Shown: positions 35,373 through 44,666, counted from the first letter of the stretch. The stretch is 64,000 nucleotides of DNA from Candidatus Jettenia caeni (GCA_000296795.1 BAFH01000003.1:1550401-1614400); one strand, 5' to 3'. A program made the numbers and translations. The notes: generated from the letters alone by a model not told the origin.

Positions 35373-37910
35373 ATGACCATGCATATGGAACAATTTTTAA
35401 AAAGAGTTGCTTATGGTATCTTCTTATATCATAAGCATATCGTCATTGTCTTTTCTCTGCTTACCATAATCTCTCTCATTACCATTTTTAACATGGAGAT
35501 CAGATCGGATATCATCGATGTGCTTCCTGCGAAAAATAAGGCCGTTGCCCAATTTAAAGATGTCATGGAGAAATACGGAACTGTAGACAACGTAGTGGTA
35601 GTAATAGAGGCGGATGGTAACAGGATAGATGAGCAGATTGGTCTTATTGAGGATATGGCAAAAAGGCTTATAGCGTCTCCTCTCATAGAATATGTTGATT
35701 ACAGCCCACTAAAATTCCAAAGTGATTTTTTTCTCAAACGTTTCCCTTTGTTCCTTGATGAAAATGGTTTGAAACATCTTACAGAAAAATTAACACCCGT
35801 TGGCATTGAACACCAAATCAGATACAACCGGCAACGACTTCTCTCGCCTTTTAGTTCACCTTTTGACTATGAACTTATCGCAAAAGATCCTCTGAATATA
35901 GCTGATAGCATCAGGAACAGTTTCGTACGATCGAACAAGAACGAACTTGATCTTAGTATGGGTTATTACTTTACGCCGGACTATTCTACCGCCCTTATTT
36001 TTGCTAAACCGAAAGGCAAAAGCAAGGATATGGCATTTGTAAAAAATCTGAAAAAGGAATTGGATTCCATTGCTGCTCTGGCAATGAAGGGAAATGGTAA
36101 CCCAATGAATGTCAGTGTGGGATTTACGGGAGGATACCTTTTATCAGAGAATGTCCGGGAGATTATTAAGCATGATATAATAAGCTCTTCTACCGTGTCT
36201 GTTTTTTTAATTGCATTGTTTATATGGCTGGCTTACCGGGTAAGGGTAAAGATACTTTTGGTATTTGGGTTTGTTCTGTTAACGTCTCTTTCCATGACAG
36301 GAGCCTTTGCCTATCTCCTTTTTGGAAATATCAATATTGTTACAAGCGTTGTTATCATCGCAGTGATGGCAGGCCTTTATGTGGATTATTCTATGCACAT
36401 AGTAAAAAGATACAGTGATGAGTTAAGAAAATATAATGATCCTCTGCAGGCGCTGGAAATGACCATTGCAAAGACAGGTTCGGCAATTATTCTATCAGGA
36501 CTCACGACTTCCTTATCTTTTTTTAGTATTGTTGTAACCAAATTTAAGGGGTTGTATGAGCTTGGGATTGTTTCCGGAATAGGTGTTATTTTATGTCTGA
36601 TAACCACACTTCTCCTGATGAGTTCTCTGCTTGTATGGATAAGCAAATACGGATTACAAAATATCCAGTTTGAAAAACCCGGGAAAAATGCGCTTTACGG
36701 ATTCGATAATCTTGCCAGTCTTATCGCGAAAAGGCACCGATATATCGTTCTTACAGGCATTGTACTTGTTATTATTGCAGGACTGGGCATATCTCAATTA
36801 CGTTTTGATAACAATCCCGACAACCTTGCACCGAAGGATAGTTCTGCTATTGCCCTGGGGAAGAAAATAAGCGGAAAAATAGGAAAAAAAGGGGAACCTC
36901 TTACGGTAGTGATTAAAAATAAAGATAACAGTGCGCTTACTGCTGACTTTGATATTCTGGAGAAAGTTCTTCCGCAATGGAAGAAGGAAGGTTTCATTGA
37001 GGATTATCATTCACTAGGTATGCTCATGCCGGCTTCTTCCGTTCAATCGATAAGAATAGATAAGCGAAAAGAGTTTATGAAGAGCATGTTTTCCTTAGAT
37101 TCAATAGAACAAACAGTGACAAATATCCTTGAAAAAAATAATTTTGATTATGACAAAAGTTATCTTCACAAATACCTCACGGGAATCCTGGATGCCTTAA
37201 ACAACACTGAATTTATAGGGTTAAGAGAAATTGAAACTATCCCTGCCCCGATGATCAGCCGTTTTTACAACAAGGATGATTCATCTGTCGCTGCGTATCT
37301 TTATCCAACAAAAAGAGGATGGGATAAACAAACACTCGATGTATTTCAGGAGTATGTTCAATCAAAAGGGGCAAACTGGATATTGGTTGGAAAACCTATC
37401 CTTATTGATGAGATAAAATCACCCATCATCTGGGGCAGTGTGCTGGCAACTGCATTGACTATTTTCTTCGATCTTGTCATTATTTATTGGTATTTCAGAA
37501 AAGTATGGTATGTTGTGCTCGTTTTACTGCCGGTAATACTGGGGTTTGTATTGACGATGGGCAGTATGGGTTATATGAATATTCCTTTTAATTTCATAAA
37601 CATCGGGACTATAGCTTTAATTTTTGGTTTTGGTGTGGATTACGGTATACATGTAATGCAAGCATATATTGGGGAAGAAAAGATGGATATCGGTAATGCT
37701 CTTCGGATCAGTGGTAAAAATGTGATGATGTGCGCAGCGACGACCATAGCCGGTTGTGGAAGTCTCATGACAGCAAAGTTTACCGGTATTGCTTCGATAG
37801 GGCCTGTCCTCACTCTTGGGGTAATTGCCTGTACCTGTACTGCATTAATCGTATTACCGTCTGTTATCTGTCTGAATAAAAGCAGATTTCAACATGAAGG
37901 ATTTTTATGA
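35373..37910 (+). CDS. MMPL/RND-family lipid exporter
   Basis: 845 residues with the two-fold RND layout: TM1 (residues about 22-40), a large periplasmic loop, TMs around 280-400, a second TM (about 450), a second loop and the last TM group (about 690-830). Motifs VIIAVMAGLYVDYSMHI and LIFGFGVDYGIHV carry the acidic residues (Asp) used for proton coupling. It resembles MMPL and hopanoid-transport (HpnN) proteins that export lipids. With LolA and LpxL homologues in the same block, it points to transport of the product to the outer membrane or, in anammox cells, to another compartment membrane. Confidence 0.93.
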   Translation: MTMHMEQFLKRVAYGIFLYHKHIVIVFSLLTIISLITIFNMEIRSDIIDVLPAKNKAVAQFKDVMEKYGTVDNVVVVIEADGNRIDEQIGLIEDMAKRLIASPLIEYVDYSPLKFQSDFFLKRFPLFLDENGLKHLTEKLTPVGIEHQIRYNRQRLLSPFSSPFDYELIAKDPLNIADSIRNSFVRSNKNELDLSMGYYFTPDYSTALIFAKPKGKSKDMAFVKNLKKELDSIAALAMKGNGNPMNVSVGFTGGYLLSENVREIIKHDIISSSTVSVFLIALFIWLAYRVRVKILLVFGFVLLTSLSMTGAFAYLLFGNINIVTSVVIIAVMAGLYVDYSMHIVKRYSDELRKYNDPLQALEMTIAKTGSAIILSGLTTSLSFFSIVVTKFKGLYELGIVSGIGVILCLITTLLLMSSLLVWISKYGLQNIQFEKPGKNALYGFDNLASLIAKRHRYIVLTGIVLVIIAGLGISQLRFDNNPDNLAPKDSSAIALGKKISGKIGKKGEPLTVVIKNKDNSALTADFDILEKVLPQWKKEGFIEDYHSLGMLMPASSVQSIRIDKRKEFMKSMFSLDSIEQTVTNILEKNNFDYDKSYLHKYLTGILDALNNTEFIGLREIETIPAPMISRFYNKDDSSVAAYLYPTKRGWDKQTLDVFQEYVQSKGANWILVGKPILIDEIKSPIIWGSVLATALTIFFDLVIIYWYFRKVWYVVLVLLPVILGFVLTMGSMGYMNIPFNFINIGTIALIFGFGVDYGIHVMQAYIGEEKMDIGNALRISGKNVMMCAATTIAGCGSLMTAKFTGIASIGPVLTLGVIACTCTALIVLPSVICLNKSRFQHEGFL

Positions 37911-39364
37911 AGGATTTTGATGTAATAATTATTGGGAGCGGCATTGGTGGCCTGATAAGCGCAGGGATTCTCAGCGCAAAGGGATTCAAAACACTCCTGG
38001 TGGAGAAAAATAAGACACCGGGGGGATATCTTGCATCCTTCAGAAGGAGAGGTTTTATTTTTGATTCTTCCTTAGACTGTATATCAGGCGTTGCTCCTGG
38101 CGGATTAATATTCAGGGTAATGGAGCTTCTTCAGGTTCATAAGAGTATAAATCTTGTACAAGTGGATCCCATAAGGATTAGTATCTTTCCAGACATTGAA
38201 GTTCCTGTTGATTCAGATATTCATGCCTACATGGAGAGACTTGCAGCATTATTCCCTTCCGAGTGTGAGGCAATCAAAAAATTTTTTGGATTATTAGACA
38301 GAATCTATTGTGGGATGCAGTCGGCAATACCTATGATGGTTGCCGGCAAGCTTGAATTGCAAAAAATAATTCCGGAGATAGTAAAATTCAGCCATATTCC
38401 CTATGGCAGGCTGCTGGATGAGTGTATTACTGATTACAGGCTTAAATCAGTTTTATCCGACAGATGTTCCTTTATCGGGCTTCCCCCCTCCACGGTTTCC
38501 ACCCTTTCAATGATCAATATAATCATGAGTTATTTCAAATTAGGCGCATACAGGCTGGTAGGAGGTTCTCAGTGCCTTGCAGATGCATTTGTTGAAGGAA
38601 TAAAGAAAGCCGGAGGCAAGGTAATCCTCGGTAACGGCACAAAGAAGATTCTTTTCCACGAGGATGGTCATTGTCTTGGAATTACCTGTGATGATGGTGA
38701 CGAATACACTGCAAGGTTTATTATATCAAATGCAGATTTTCAAAATACCTTTCGTAATCTTCTGGGTGGTGAATATACCTCCATTGCTGAAGATATGCAG
38801 AAGAATATAGGTATTTCAACATCATTTTTCATGGTATATGCAGGTATTAGCGGAAGTATTGAGAAACATTCCAGTATTGGTTATTTCTCTTCCTATAATG
38901 TCGAAGATTGTTTTATACCCGGCAGGGCTTTTAAAGAAGATAGCTCTGCTGCTGGCATCACCGTAGCCAGCATTGAGGATAAATCCCGCGCTCCTGATTC
39001 ATGCCATACGGTGGTATTCCATGAAATTGTTGAAACATCATATGAAAAACTTGATAAAGCAAAATGTACTGAAATAATTATGAAAAAAGCGGAAAAGATT
39101 ATACCTGGTATACGGGATAGGACAATAGTCCTTGATTCAGCAACGCCACAAACCTTTCAGCGATATTCGGGTAATCTCAACGGTTCGGCATTTGGATGGA
39201 GACAGATACCGGGATTCAGAGGTGTTAAGAGGCATGGAATAAAAAATCTTTATATTGCAGGTCACTGGGGAGATATGGGTGGAGGAGTGCTCGCTGCTGC
39301 TTATTCAGGAGCCAAGGCAGCGGCAGATATATGTGGTGAAGAAGGGATAGCAATTGACTTCTGA
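37907..39364 (+). CDS. Phytoene-desaturase/isomerase-like FAD oxidoreductase
   Basis: 485 residues. The Rossmann dinucleotide motif is IIIGSGIGGLISAGILSAKG, then VEKNKTPGGYLASFRRRGFIFD, the CrtI/CrtISO signature. A C-terminal GGGVLAAAYSGAKAAADI closes the FAD site. Enzymes of this group desaturate, isomerise or saturate conjugated polyenes. It overlaps the exporter gene by 4 bases. There are no carotenoid genes (phytoene synthase, cyclase) here, so the substrate is more likely a polyene acyl chain. This is the gene type that made such blocks candidate ladderane loci. Confidence 0.93.
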   Translation: MKDFDVIIIGSGIGGLISAGILSAKGFKTLLVEKNKTPGGYLASFRRRGFIFDSSLDCISGVAPGGLIFRVMELLQVHKSINLVQVDPIRISIFPDIEVPVDSDIHAYMERLAALFPSECEAIKKFFGLLDRIYCGMQSAIPMMVAGKLELQKIIPEIVKFSHIPYGRLLDECITDYRLKSVLSDRCSFIGLPPSTVSTLSMINIIMSYFKLGAYRLVGGSQCLADAFVEGIKKAGGKVILGNGTKKILFHEDGHCLGITCDDGDEYTARFIISNADFQNTFRNLLGGEYTSIAEDMQKNIGISTSFFMVYAGISGSIEKHSSIGYFSSYNVEDCFIPGRAFKEDSSAAGITVASIEDKSRAPDSCHTVVFHEIVETSYEKLDKAKCTEIIMKKAEKIIPGIRDRTIVLDSATPQTFQRYSGNLNGSAFGWRQIPGFRGVKRHGIKNLYIAGHWGDMGGGVLAAAYSGAKAAADICGEEGIAIDF

Positions 39365-40394
39365 TATCTGTGTTGTAATTCCTGCATACAATGCATCTGC
39401 CACCATAAAGGATGTAGTTCGTGGTGCATTGAAATATGTTTCCCGGGTTATTGTTGCTGATGATGGTTCTACCGATGATACAGCAGGTGCTGCATCTGAA
39501 GCAGGGGCAGAAGTTCTGGTTATAGAAAAGAACAAAGGAAAAGGAAATGCCTTAAAATTGCTTTTTCAGAAGGCCATTGAAGAAGGATACCGCTCGGTAA
39601 TATCTATGGATGCGGACGGACAACATGATCCTGAAGATATACCGCAGTTTATTGCGATATATACCAGGCATCCTGACGATATCATTGTAGGCTCAAGGAT
39701 GCATGAAAAGGAAAAAATACCAAGGGCACGATACAATTCTATGTGTATAGCCCGATTTTATATTTCCCTCGTTGCTAACCAATTTCTGGAAGATACACAG
39801 TGTGGCTTCAGGTTGTACCCGTTATTAATTATAAAAAGATTGCGATTAATGACAGAAGGGTATGTTACCGAGACGGAATTGCTTATAAAAGCAGGGGATA
39901 TGGGAATACATATCAGATTTGTGAAGGTTAAAACAATCTATAGCGAACATGGTAGTCATTTTAAACCCATAACAGATATTACCAGCATAACAGCATATAT
40001 TATTTCCTATGCTCATATCAAATGGCTTATAGAAGGAGTAACCTCAAATAATCAGAACACATATTCGGCAAAAAATTATGTAAGAGACAGGATAGGAGAA
40101 AACAGGAAAATAGACGTTCTCTTTCAGATTTTGACCGCATTTACAGCGCTTCCTGCAACTATTATCTTTCTGGCAGAGTATATCATTTTACCACTGTTTA
40201 TTCCTCATAATTTTGCATCTATCCGTAAACTTGGCTGTGGCTTCTCAAAGGTCACCATTGCAACGCAAATGTTACCTTTTGTACTTCTCTTTGCCATACT
40301 GGAAAAGACAATACAAGCGGCAGGTTTTCAGGTTAACTTCGTTGATAGATTTATAGGAAGATTTTATTCAAATCTATGGAAAGGCAAGAAATAG
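39354..40394 (+). CDS. Family 2 glycosyltransferase with C-terminal membrane segments
   Basis: 346 residues. GT-A motifs: VVIPAYNASATIKDVV, ADDGSTDDTAG, SMDADGQHDPEDI (DxD metal site) and DTQCGFRLYP, close to dolichyl-phosphate-mannose-type synthases. The last 100 residues have two hydrophobic stretches (about 250-280 and 300-320), suggesting membrane attachment. It starts at TTG, overlapping the oxidoreductase gene by 11 bases. A plausible role is glycosylating the lipid product or a carrier lipid. Confidence 0.9.
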   Translation: MTSDICVVIPAYNASATIKDVVRGALKYVSRVIVADDGSTDDTAGAASEAGAEVLVIEKNKGKGNALKLLFQKAIEEGYRSVISMDADGQHDPEDIPQFIAIYTRHPDDIIVGSRMHEKEKIPRARYNSMCIARFYISLVANQFLEDTQCGFRLYPLLIIKRLRLMTEGYVTETELLIKAGDMGIHIRFVKVKTIYSEHGSHFKPITDITSITAYIISYAHIKWLIEGVTSNNQNTYSAKNYVRDRIGENRKIDVLFQILTAFTALPATIIFLAEYIILPLFIPHNFASIRKLGCGFSKVTIATQMLPFVLLFAILEKTIQAAGFQVNFVDRFIGRFYSNLWKGKK

Positions 40395-40417
40395 TGTAAC
40401 ATGATAATTCACCTGAT

Positions 40418-41095
40418 ATGATTATTCCGATAAAAGAAACGTGTAAATTGATAGTATACAGACTGATTCCCTACTGCTTCTTTTATCCTTTTTTCAAAAT
40501 ATTTTGCAGATTAGAGGTAAAGGGGATCGAGAACCTTTCCAGCAAAGAAGGTATTCTTATTGCTTCTAATCATCTCAGTTATATTGACCCGCCTCTTCTG
40601 GCAACGATAATTCCCCGGGGATGTACTTTTATGGCAAAACATGAACTGTTTGATATCCCGGTACTAAAATACATCATTCGGTATTATGCTTTTCCTGTAA
40701 ACAGACAAAATCCAACAGCATCTTCAATAAAAACAGCAATACATAAACTTGCTTGTGGAAAAAAAGTTGTTATCTTCCCGGAGGGAAGAAGGAATATGGG
40801 GGCTAATGATGTTTCGTTCAAAAATGGTATAGCTATGACAGCTGTTTTAAGTAAAAAAAAGGTTGTGCCAACACTGATTGAGGGTACAAATAAACTTTTT
40901 CCAAAAGGTACCATCATTCCAAGGCCAGCGAAGTTGAAGATAACGTTTGGAGAACCTCTGGATATCCATCAGGTAGGTGCCGAATATAAAAAGATAAGTC
41001 AAAAGATCATGGAACACATAACGCAACAAACTACAGTTAAAAATTTTGAAGAACTTTCTTCCATTGCCTCAGATAGAACAATACATAAGCAATAG
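40418..41095 (+). CDS. PlsC-type 1-acylglycerol-3-phosphate acyltransferase
   Basis: 225 residues with the PlsC motifs NHLSYIDPP (HX4D) and FPEGRR. One N-terminal membrane segment (about residues 14-31). It transfers an acyl group from acyl-ACP or acyl-CoA to a lysophospholipid-like acceptor. Last gene of the block; the next gene is on the other strand. Its presence fits direct placement of the cluster's acyl product into a glycerolipid. Confidence 0.93.
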   Translation: MIIPIKETCKLIVYRLIPYCFFYPFFKIFCRLEVKGIENLSSKEGILIASNHLSYIDPPLLATIIPRGCTFMAKHELFDIPVLKYIIRYYAFPVNRQNPTASSIKTAIHKLACGKKVVIFPEGRRNMGANDVSFKNGIAMTAVLSKKKVVPTLIEGTNKLFPKGTIIPRPAKLKITFGEPLDIHQVGAEYKKISQKIMEHITQQTTVKNFEELSSIASDRTIHKQ

Positions 41096-41108
41096 ACACA
41101 TATCTTTT

Positions 41109-41654
41109 TTACTGCTTGGCAATATCTTCCTTTATTTTATAAATATTTTTTTCTATATCAGCTACAAAACCTTCAACGATATATTCTATGAAATCCTTAT
41201 AAATCGTTCTTTTCGCAAAGATGGGTTTATTTACTCTACTAAATGAAGGCATTATTAAGTATTCATGGTATTCTTTTTCGCCCGGCTTTCTCACCTGAAT
41301 TTGGCCTGTCATGCCGCCAATCAATTCACTATATATATAATGATTAATCCTGCCACATTGAATATTTGAAATATAAACAGTTAATTCCATTCCTTCCCTG
41401 ATAGCTTTTTGAATTTCGTTACGTTGACATAATTTTGTATAGAGAATTTGTCTTACTGGCGGAATGGTCTTAATGGCTAACGCATTAATAAAAATATTCT
41501 CATCTGCCCGGCTATCGATCACACTTATTTGGCATGTATTTACATTTTGTACACGATCTTGTAAATTAAGAGAGAATTGTGTGCATCCTGTTATTGAAAA
41601 CAAAAAAAAGAGAGAAAAAAGTATCCAATATTTTTTATTGAAGTCTTTATACAT
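41109..41654 (-). CDS. Small lipoprotein of unknown function
   Basis: 181 residues from ATG 41654. A hydrophobic N-terminus ends in a lipobox (FSITGC, Cys near residue 20), so it is probably membrane-anchored. No known domain seen; the middle part reads like a small alpha/beta envelope domain (CQISVIDSRADENIF...). AAGGAAAT precedes the ATG. The frame continues upstream to 41720, but those extra 22 residues (MHFDMYRGYEETIKAYGKEINL) are leftovers of a TPR gene. It is convergent with the acyltransferase gene. Confidence 0.68.
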   Translation of the reverse strand: MYKDFNKKYWILFSLFFLFSITGCTQFSLNLQDRVQNVNTCQISVIDSRADENIFINALAIKTIPPVRQILYTKLCQRNEIQKAIREGMELTVYISNIQCGRINHYIYSELIGGMTGQIQVRKPGEKEYHEYLIMPSFSRVNKPIFAKRTIYKDFIEYIVEGFVADIEKNIYKIKEDIAKQ

Positions 41655-41680
41655 AAGGTTTATTTCCTTGCCATAAGCTT

Positions 41681-41848
41681 TTATTGTTTCTTCATATCCC
41701 CGATACATATCAAAATGCATTTAACAATCCAGGCATCCGAATTTTGCGGATTCAACTCAGTGGCTTTTTCGCAAGCTTTTATTGCCTCTTTATATCTGCC
41801 AAGCTTAATAAGGTCAACGCCTTTATCGAACCATTCCTTTTCATTCAT
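41681..41848 (-). pseudogene. Truncated TPR protein
   Basis: The ATG at 41848 opens MNEKEWFDKGVDLIKLGRYK and continues EAIKACEKATELNPQNSDAW, one clear tetratricopeptide repeat, then a stop after 55 residues. The next repeat continues in another frame as MYRGYEETIKAYGKEINL, where it merges with the start of the lipoprotein gene. So a longer TPR gene was broken by a frameshift or deletion. TPR proteins serve as protein-protein scaffolds. Confidence 0.62.
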
Positions 41849-41890
41849 AGCTATTCTTTTTTAAGCATTTTTGGAGGTTCCTGTAGCAAT

Positions 41891-41944
41891 AAAAAAGCCT
41901 TACCGCAAAGGTATTTATTTAAAATATCTTTGACAGTAAGGCTT
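41891..41944 (-). terminator. Terminator-like hairpin
   Basis: AAGCCTTAC and GTAAGGCTT arms around an inner weak stem (CAAAGGTAT/ATATCTTTG). On the minus strand the stem is followed by a run of six T. It would end transcripts coming from the right, shortly before the truncated TPR gene; it could also be a leader attenuator. Confidence 0.5.
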
Positions 41945-42203
41945 ATTATCTGTTGTGCTATCTTCTGATCTTCTAAAGATCATGTATTTTATTATCTCAG
42001 TTACTCAGGATTTATCCTTATCTTAGTATATTTTTTATCGGATTTTAATTTATTTAACATGTATAATAGAACATGTCAATGAAAATATTTTTAAATCATG
42101 GGCCAGAATTACCAGAACTATAGGAGAGATGAAAAAGATTTGTAACTCAGGTTTAGGGATTATAGCTTATGGATTAAAAAGTAGGTAAAAGATATCTATA
42201 ATC

Positions 42204-42232
42204 TTGACTAACGTAAAAAGAATTTGTATTAT
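42204..42232 (+). promoter_or_regulatory. Sigma-70 promoter for tRNA-Gln
   Basis: TTGACT (42204-42209), exactly 17 bases, then TATTAT (42227-42232). It is 107 bases before the mature tRNA start. A good match, so the tRNA is probably transcribed from here with a leader. Confidence 0.6.
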
Positions 42233-42338
42233 CTTATCATTGAATTTCTCAATAGTTCACATCCCGGATGCTTAACATGGTATACGTGATGATAGGAAAC
42301 AGATAATGTTTCATTACCGATGCAGCATTTCTTAATGC

Positions 42339-42412
42339 TGGGGAATAGTGTAACGGTAGCACAAATGACTCTGGATCATTTAGTCTAGGTTCGAATCCTA
42401 GTTCCCCAGCCA
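42339..42412 (+). tRNA. tRNA-Gln (anticodon CUG) with encoded CCA
   Basis: The acceptor TGGGGAA pairs with TTCCCCA. The anticodon stem is AATGA/TCATT around the loop CTCTGGA, giving anticodon CUG (reads CAG, Gln). The T-arm is CTAGG-TTCGAAT-CCTAG. G73 and CCA at 42410-42412 are encoded. An integrase remnant begins 16 bases after its end, the usual position of an attachment site in a tRNA 3' end. Confidence 0.93.
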
Positions 42413-42427
42413 ATAAAATCAATGGTT

Positions 42428-42945
42428 TCAGCCATTCGATATATCCTTGTTTTCCCCGACTGTAGCCAAATTGTAGCCACTTTTTTCTGAAATTTGCATC
42501 CCGTCCCTCAGACTTTCAATGTTATGGTGTGTATATCTTTGAGTCATGCTAATGTTATAATGACCTAATAGCATTGAGATTTTACCTATGTCATATCCTC
42601 TTTGTGCTAACCTCGTCGCAAAGGTATGTCTCAAATCATGAAAGTGAAGGTCTTGAATACCTGCTTTTCCCATAGCAGTATTTAAAGCCCTAATAAGATT
42701 ATGGCAATCAATTTTAGTCATTGCGATACTCAAAAATACAAGGTCATTTTTAAGATTTCTTACTTTTGCCTTTTCCGTTAAAATAGTAAGAGCAGTTTCA
42801 AGAAGCGGAATTGTTCTTGGCTTTCCGCTCTTTGTCTCCTGAATTATAATGGTTTTGTTGAACAAATTTACCCTACCCCATTGAAGCGAAAGCAGTTCGT
42901 CTTGACGTAAACCAGTATGCAAATCAAAAATAATTATGTCCCTTC
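42428..42945 (-). pseudogene. Tyrosine recombinase (integrase), C-terminal part
   Basis: Reads FDLHTGLRQDELLSLQWGRV (first catalytic Arg), then ...HFHDLRHTFATRLAQRG (His-X2-Arg) and LGHYNISMTQRYTHH with the Tyr nucleophile in TQRYTH, so the catalytic half of an XerD/phage-type integrase is intact. The N-terminal half is missing: to the right the frame runs into reverse transcriptase sequence at about 42945. Its 3' end lies beside tRNA-Gln, which marks an old integrative element. Confidence 0.85.
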
Positions 42946-43968
42946 TTTCATGGCGTCTACTACATGGCTCTTTGCCTCGTTTAGCGTGAGTCCCAGTTTG
43001 TCCAGCACCCGCTTCGTTATCGCCATTGGCTGTTCTGTTCCTTGCCTGCACAGTATGATAAAGTCGTCGGCAAAGCGTACTATTCGGGCTCCGAGTTTCT
43101 TCTCCAGTTGATGTCTCTCCCATATCCTGTCCAAGAGGTGCAGGTAGAGATTGGCTAGTAACGGTGAGATTACTCCTCCTTGCGGTGTGCCTTTTCAGTT
43201 TCCTTTGCCTCCGCCGATGTTCTTTTGTTTTCCGTCTCTGCCTTTTTCTATGACCGGAGCCTTGAGCCACGTCTTTATCAAGTGCAGTATTTCACTGTCA
43301 CTGATGCGCTCTGCTACCACAGCCACAAGCTTGGCATGGGGAATAGTGTCAAAGTATTTGGATAAGTCGGTACCTATGACTTCAGTATATCCCCTGTTGA
43401 GGGTATATGCTACGTCATCTACGGCATCGTGGGCCGATCTCTTCGGCCTGAACCCGTATGAACATTCGCAGAAGTCGGCTTCAAAAATGGGCTCTATGAC
43501 CAGTTTTACAGCCATCTGCGCTACCCTATCACGGATGGTGGGAATGCCCAACGGGCGTTCCGTTCCATCCGTCTTGGGTGTCATTACTCGTTTTACAGGG
43601 CTTGCTTGATAGGTCTTACTCCTGAGTGCTTCTTGCAGTTCCGCCAGAAAGGCGGATACCCCTTCTCTCTCCTCGATGGCTTCAAAGGTTACACCGTCTA
43701 TCCCGGCGCTCCCTTTGTTGACACGGACAAGGGTGTAGGCATGACTGAGGATGTCTGCCCGGAATACCTTGTCATAGAGGGCGTAGAAGCGGTAGGTTGG
43801 TTCTTGCTTGGCCTTTCGGTATAGCTTCCTCTGAAGTATCCTGATCTTTTCCGGGGTTGTTAGCATTTCTGCAATCTCCCTTTTCCTCTCCTCTTCGGTT
43901 GCATGAACAAAGCAGGGTTCCTTCCCTCGAACTGGGTTGTGTTGTCCCTTGTCCTCAAACGGTACCAT
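42934..43968 (-). pseudogene. Group II intron reverse transcriptase/maturase, broken
   Basis: The reverse transcriptase domains are recognisable: VNKGSAGIDGVTFE, RPLGIPTIRDRVAQMAVKLVIEPIFE, YGFRPKRSAHDAVDDV, then TPQGGVISPLLANLYLH and ARIVRFADDFIILC (the YADD-like active site is FADD). An in-frame TGA (43195-43197) interrupts it just before KGTPQGG. The C-terminal maturase (X) and DNA-binding parts are missing; after NEAKSHVVDA the sequence joins the integrase. Upstream of the ATG, about 360 bases to 44330 look like the 5' RNA part of the intron (AAAGTCCCGTCC, GTCGGAGGGG). Dead as a mobile unit. Confidence 0.87.
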
Positions 43969-44330
43969 AAACCCCTCCGACTCCCTCTACAGCCCGCTGT
44001 GGTTTCGTTTCCTTATACAAAGCGGTTTATGCCCCTCAAGCATTACTGCATAGGGTCTCCAGCACTGGTCTGTTTATCTTCCCCTGCATACCGCCCCTGC
44101 TACCCCGGAAGATATTGCAGTTTCCTTCCCGTTGCCTGAGTCTGCAATCTTCGGCCTTCCCCACGTGTCCACGGGGTCGGCATCTTCGATTTGTATTGAC
44201 GAGGCTACTTGTAGGTTCGCTTGCGCTGCGGCCTGCGGCTTTGCCAATTGGGAACTTACGACCCCTGATTGCTCAGGCACCGCTCCCTTGAACTACCGGG
44301 GTGAACGGATAATTCCCCGGACGGGACTTT
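43969..44330 (-). other. Probable 5' RNA part of the broken group II intron
   Basis: GC-rich, structured-looking sequence directly upstream of the reverse transcriptase start, much richer in GC than the flanking DNA. I cannot place the exact 5' end: no GTGYG start is visible. Domain V at the other end was lost with the maturase. Confidence 0.5.
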
Positions 44331-44666
44331 AACCCGTAAGAATAAACAGATGTTACTGCGTACGGACATTATATATAATTGTTGATTTTATTTTAGATTT
44401 GACGTGTCCGAAATCGCTCTACAATAGTTCTAAAAGTACCAGTCATATCCTCCCAACGTTTAACCTAACCTACACAACTAAAAACGAGGATATTGGTATT
44501 GTTCAATGACTGTGAGCCTGTAAACAAAACCTCGTTTTACTATCAAAAGTACCATCTAAAACCTTCCCAAATTCTTCAACCGCTCTTGATTCATTCGTTA
44601 ATATATGGTACTATAAAACCACTATGAAATTTGAAGATTTTTATAGAGATCTACGGAGATTGAAAA
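44331..44666. other. 336-bp gap before the HTH gene
   Basis: AT-rich. A tiny reading frame (MKFEDFYRDLRRLKNEG, about 44624-44677) overlaps the start of the next gene and could be a leader peptide or the leftover of a partner toxin gene. Nothing else recognised. Confidence 0.4.

Larger units (their letters stand above)
41849..42338. other. 490-bp intergenic region before the tRNA
   Basis: No gene of its own. It holds a hairpin at 41891-41944 (terminator-like on the minus strand) and the promoter of the tRNA. The rest (42040-42200) is AT-rich with nothing I recognise. Confidence 0.55.

Noticed and set aside
35373-37910. A hopanoid transport gene (HpnN) with hopanoid synthesis neighbours
   Set aside because: The exporter resembles HpnN, but no squalene-hopene cyclase or squalene synthase genes are present in the window.
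37907-39364. A carotenoid pathway
   Set aside because: There is no phytoene synthase, cyclase or ketolase nearby; one CrtI-like gene among ACP-type genes does not make a carotenoid cluster.
42428-43270. A single 280-codon minus-strand gene
   Set aside because: The right part is low-complexity Arg/Lys/His sequence read out of frame through reverse transcriptase DNA; only the left part is integrase.
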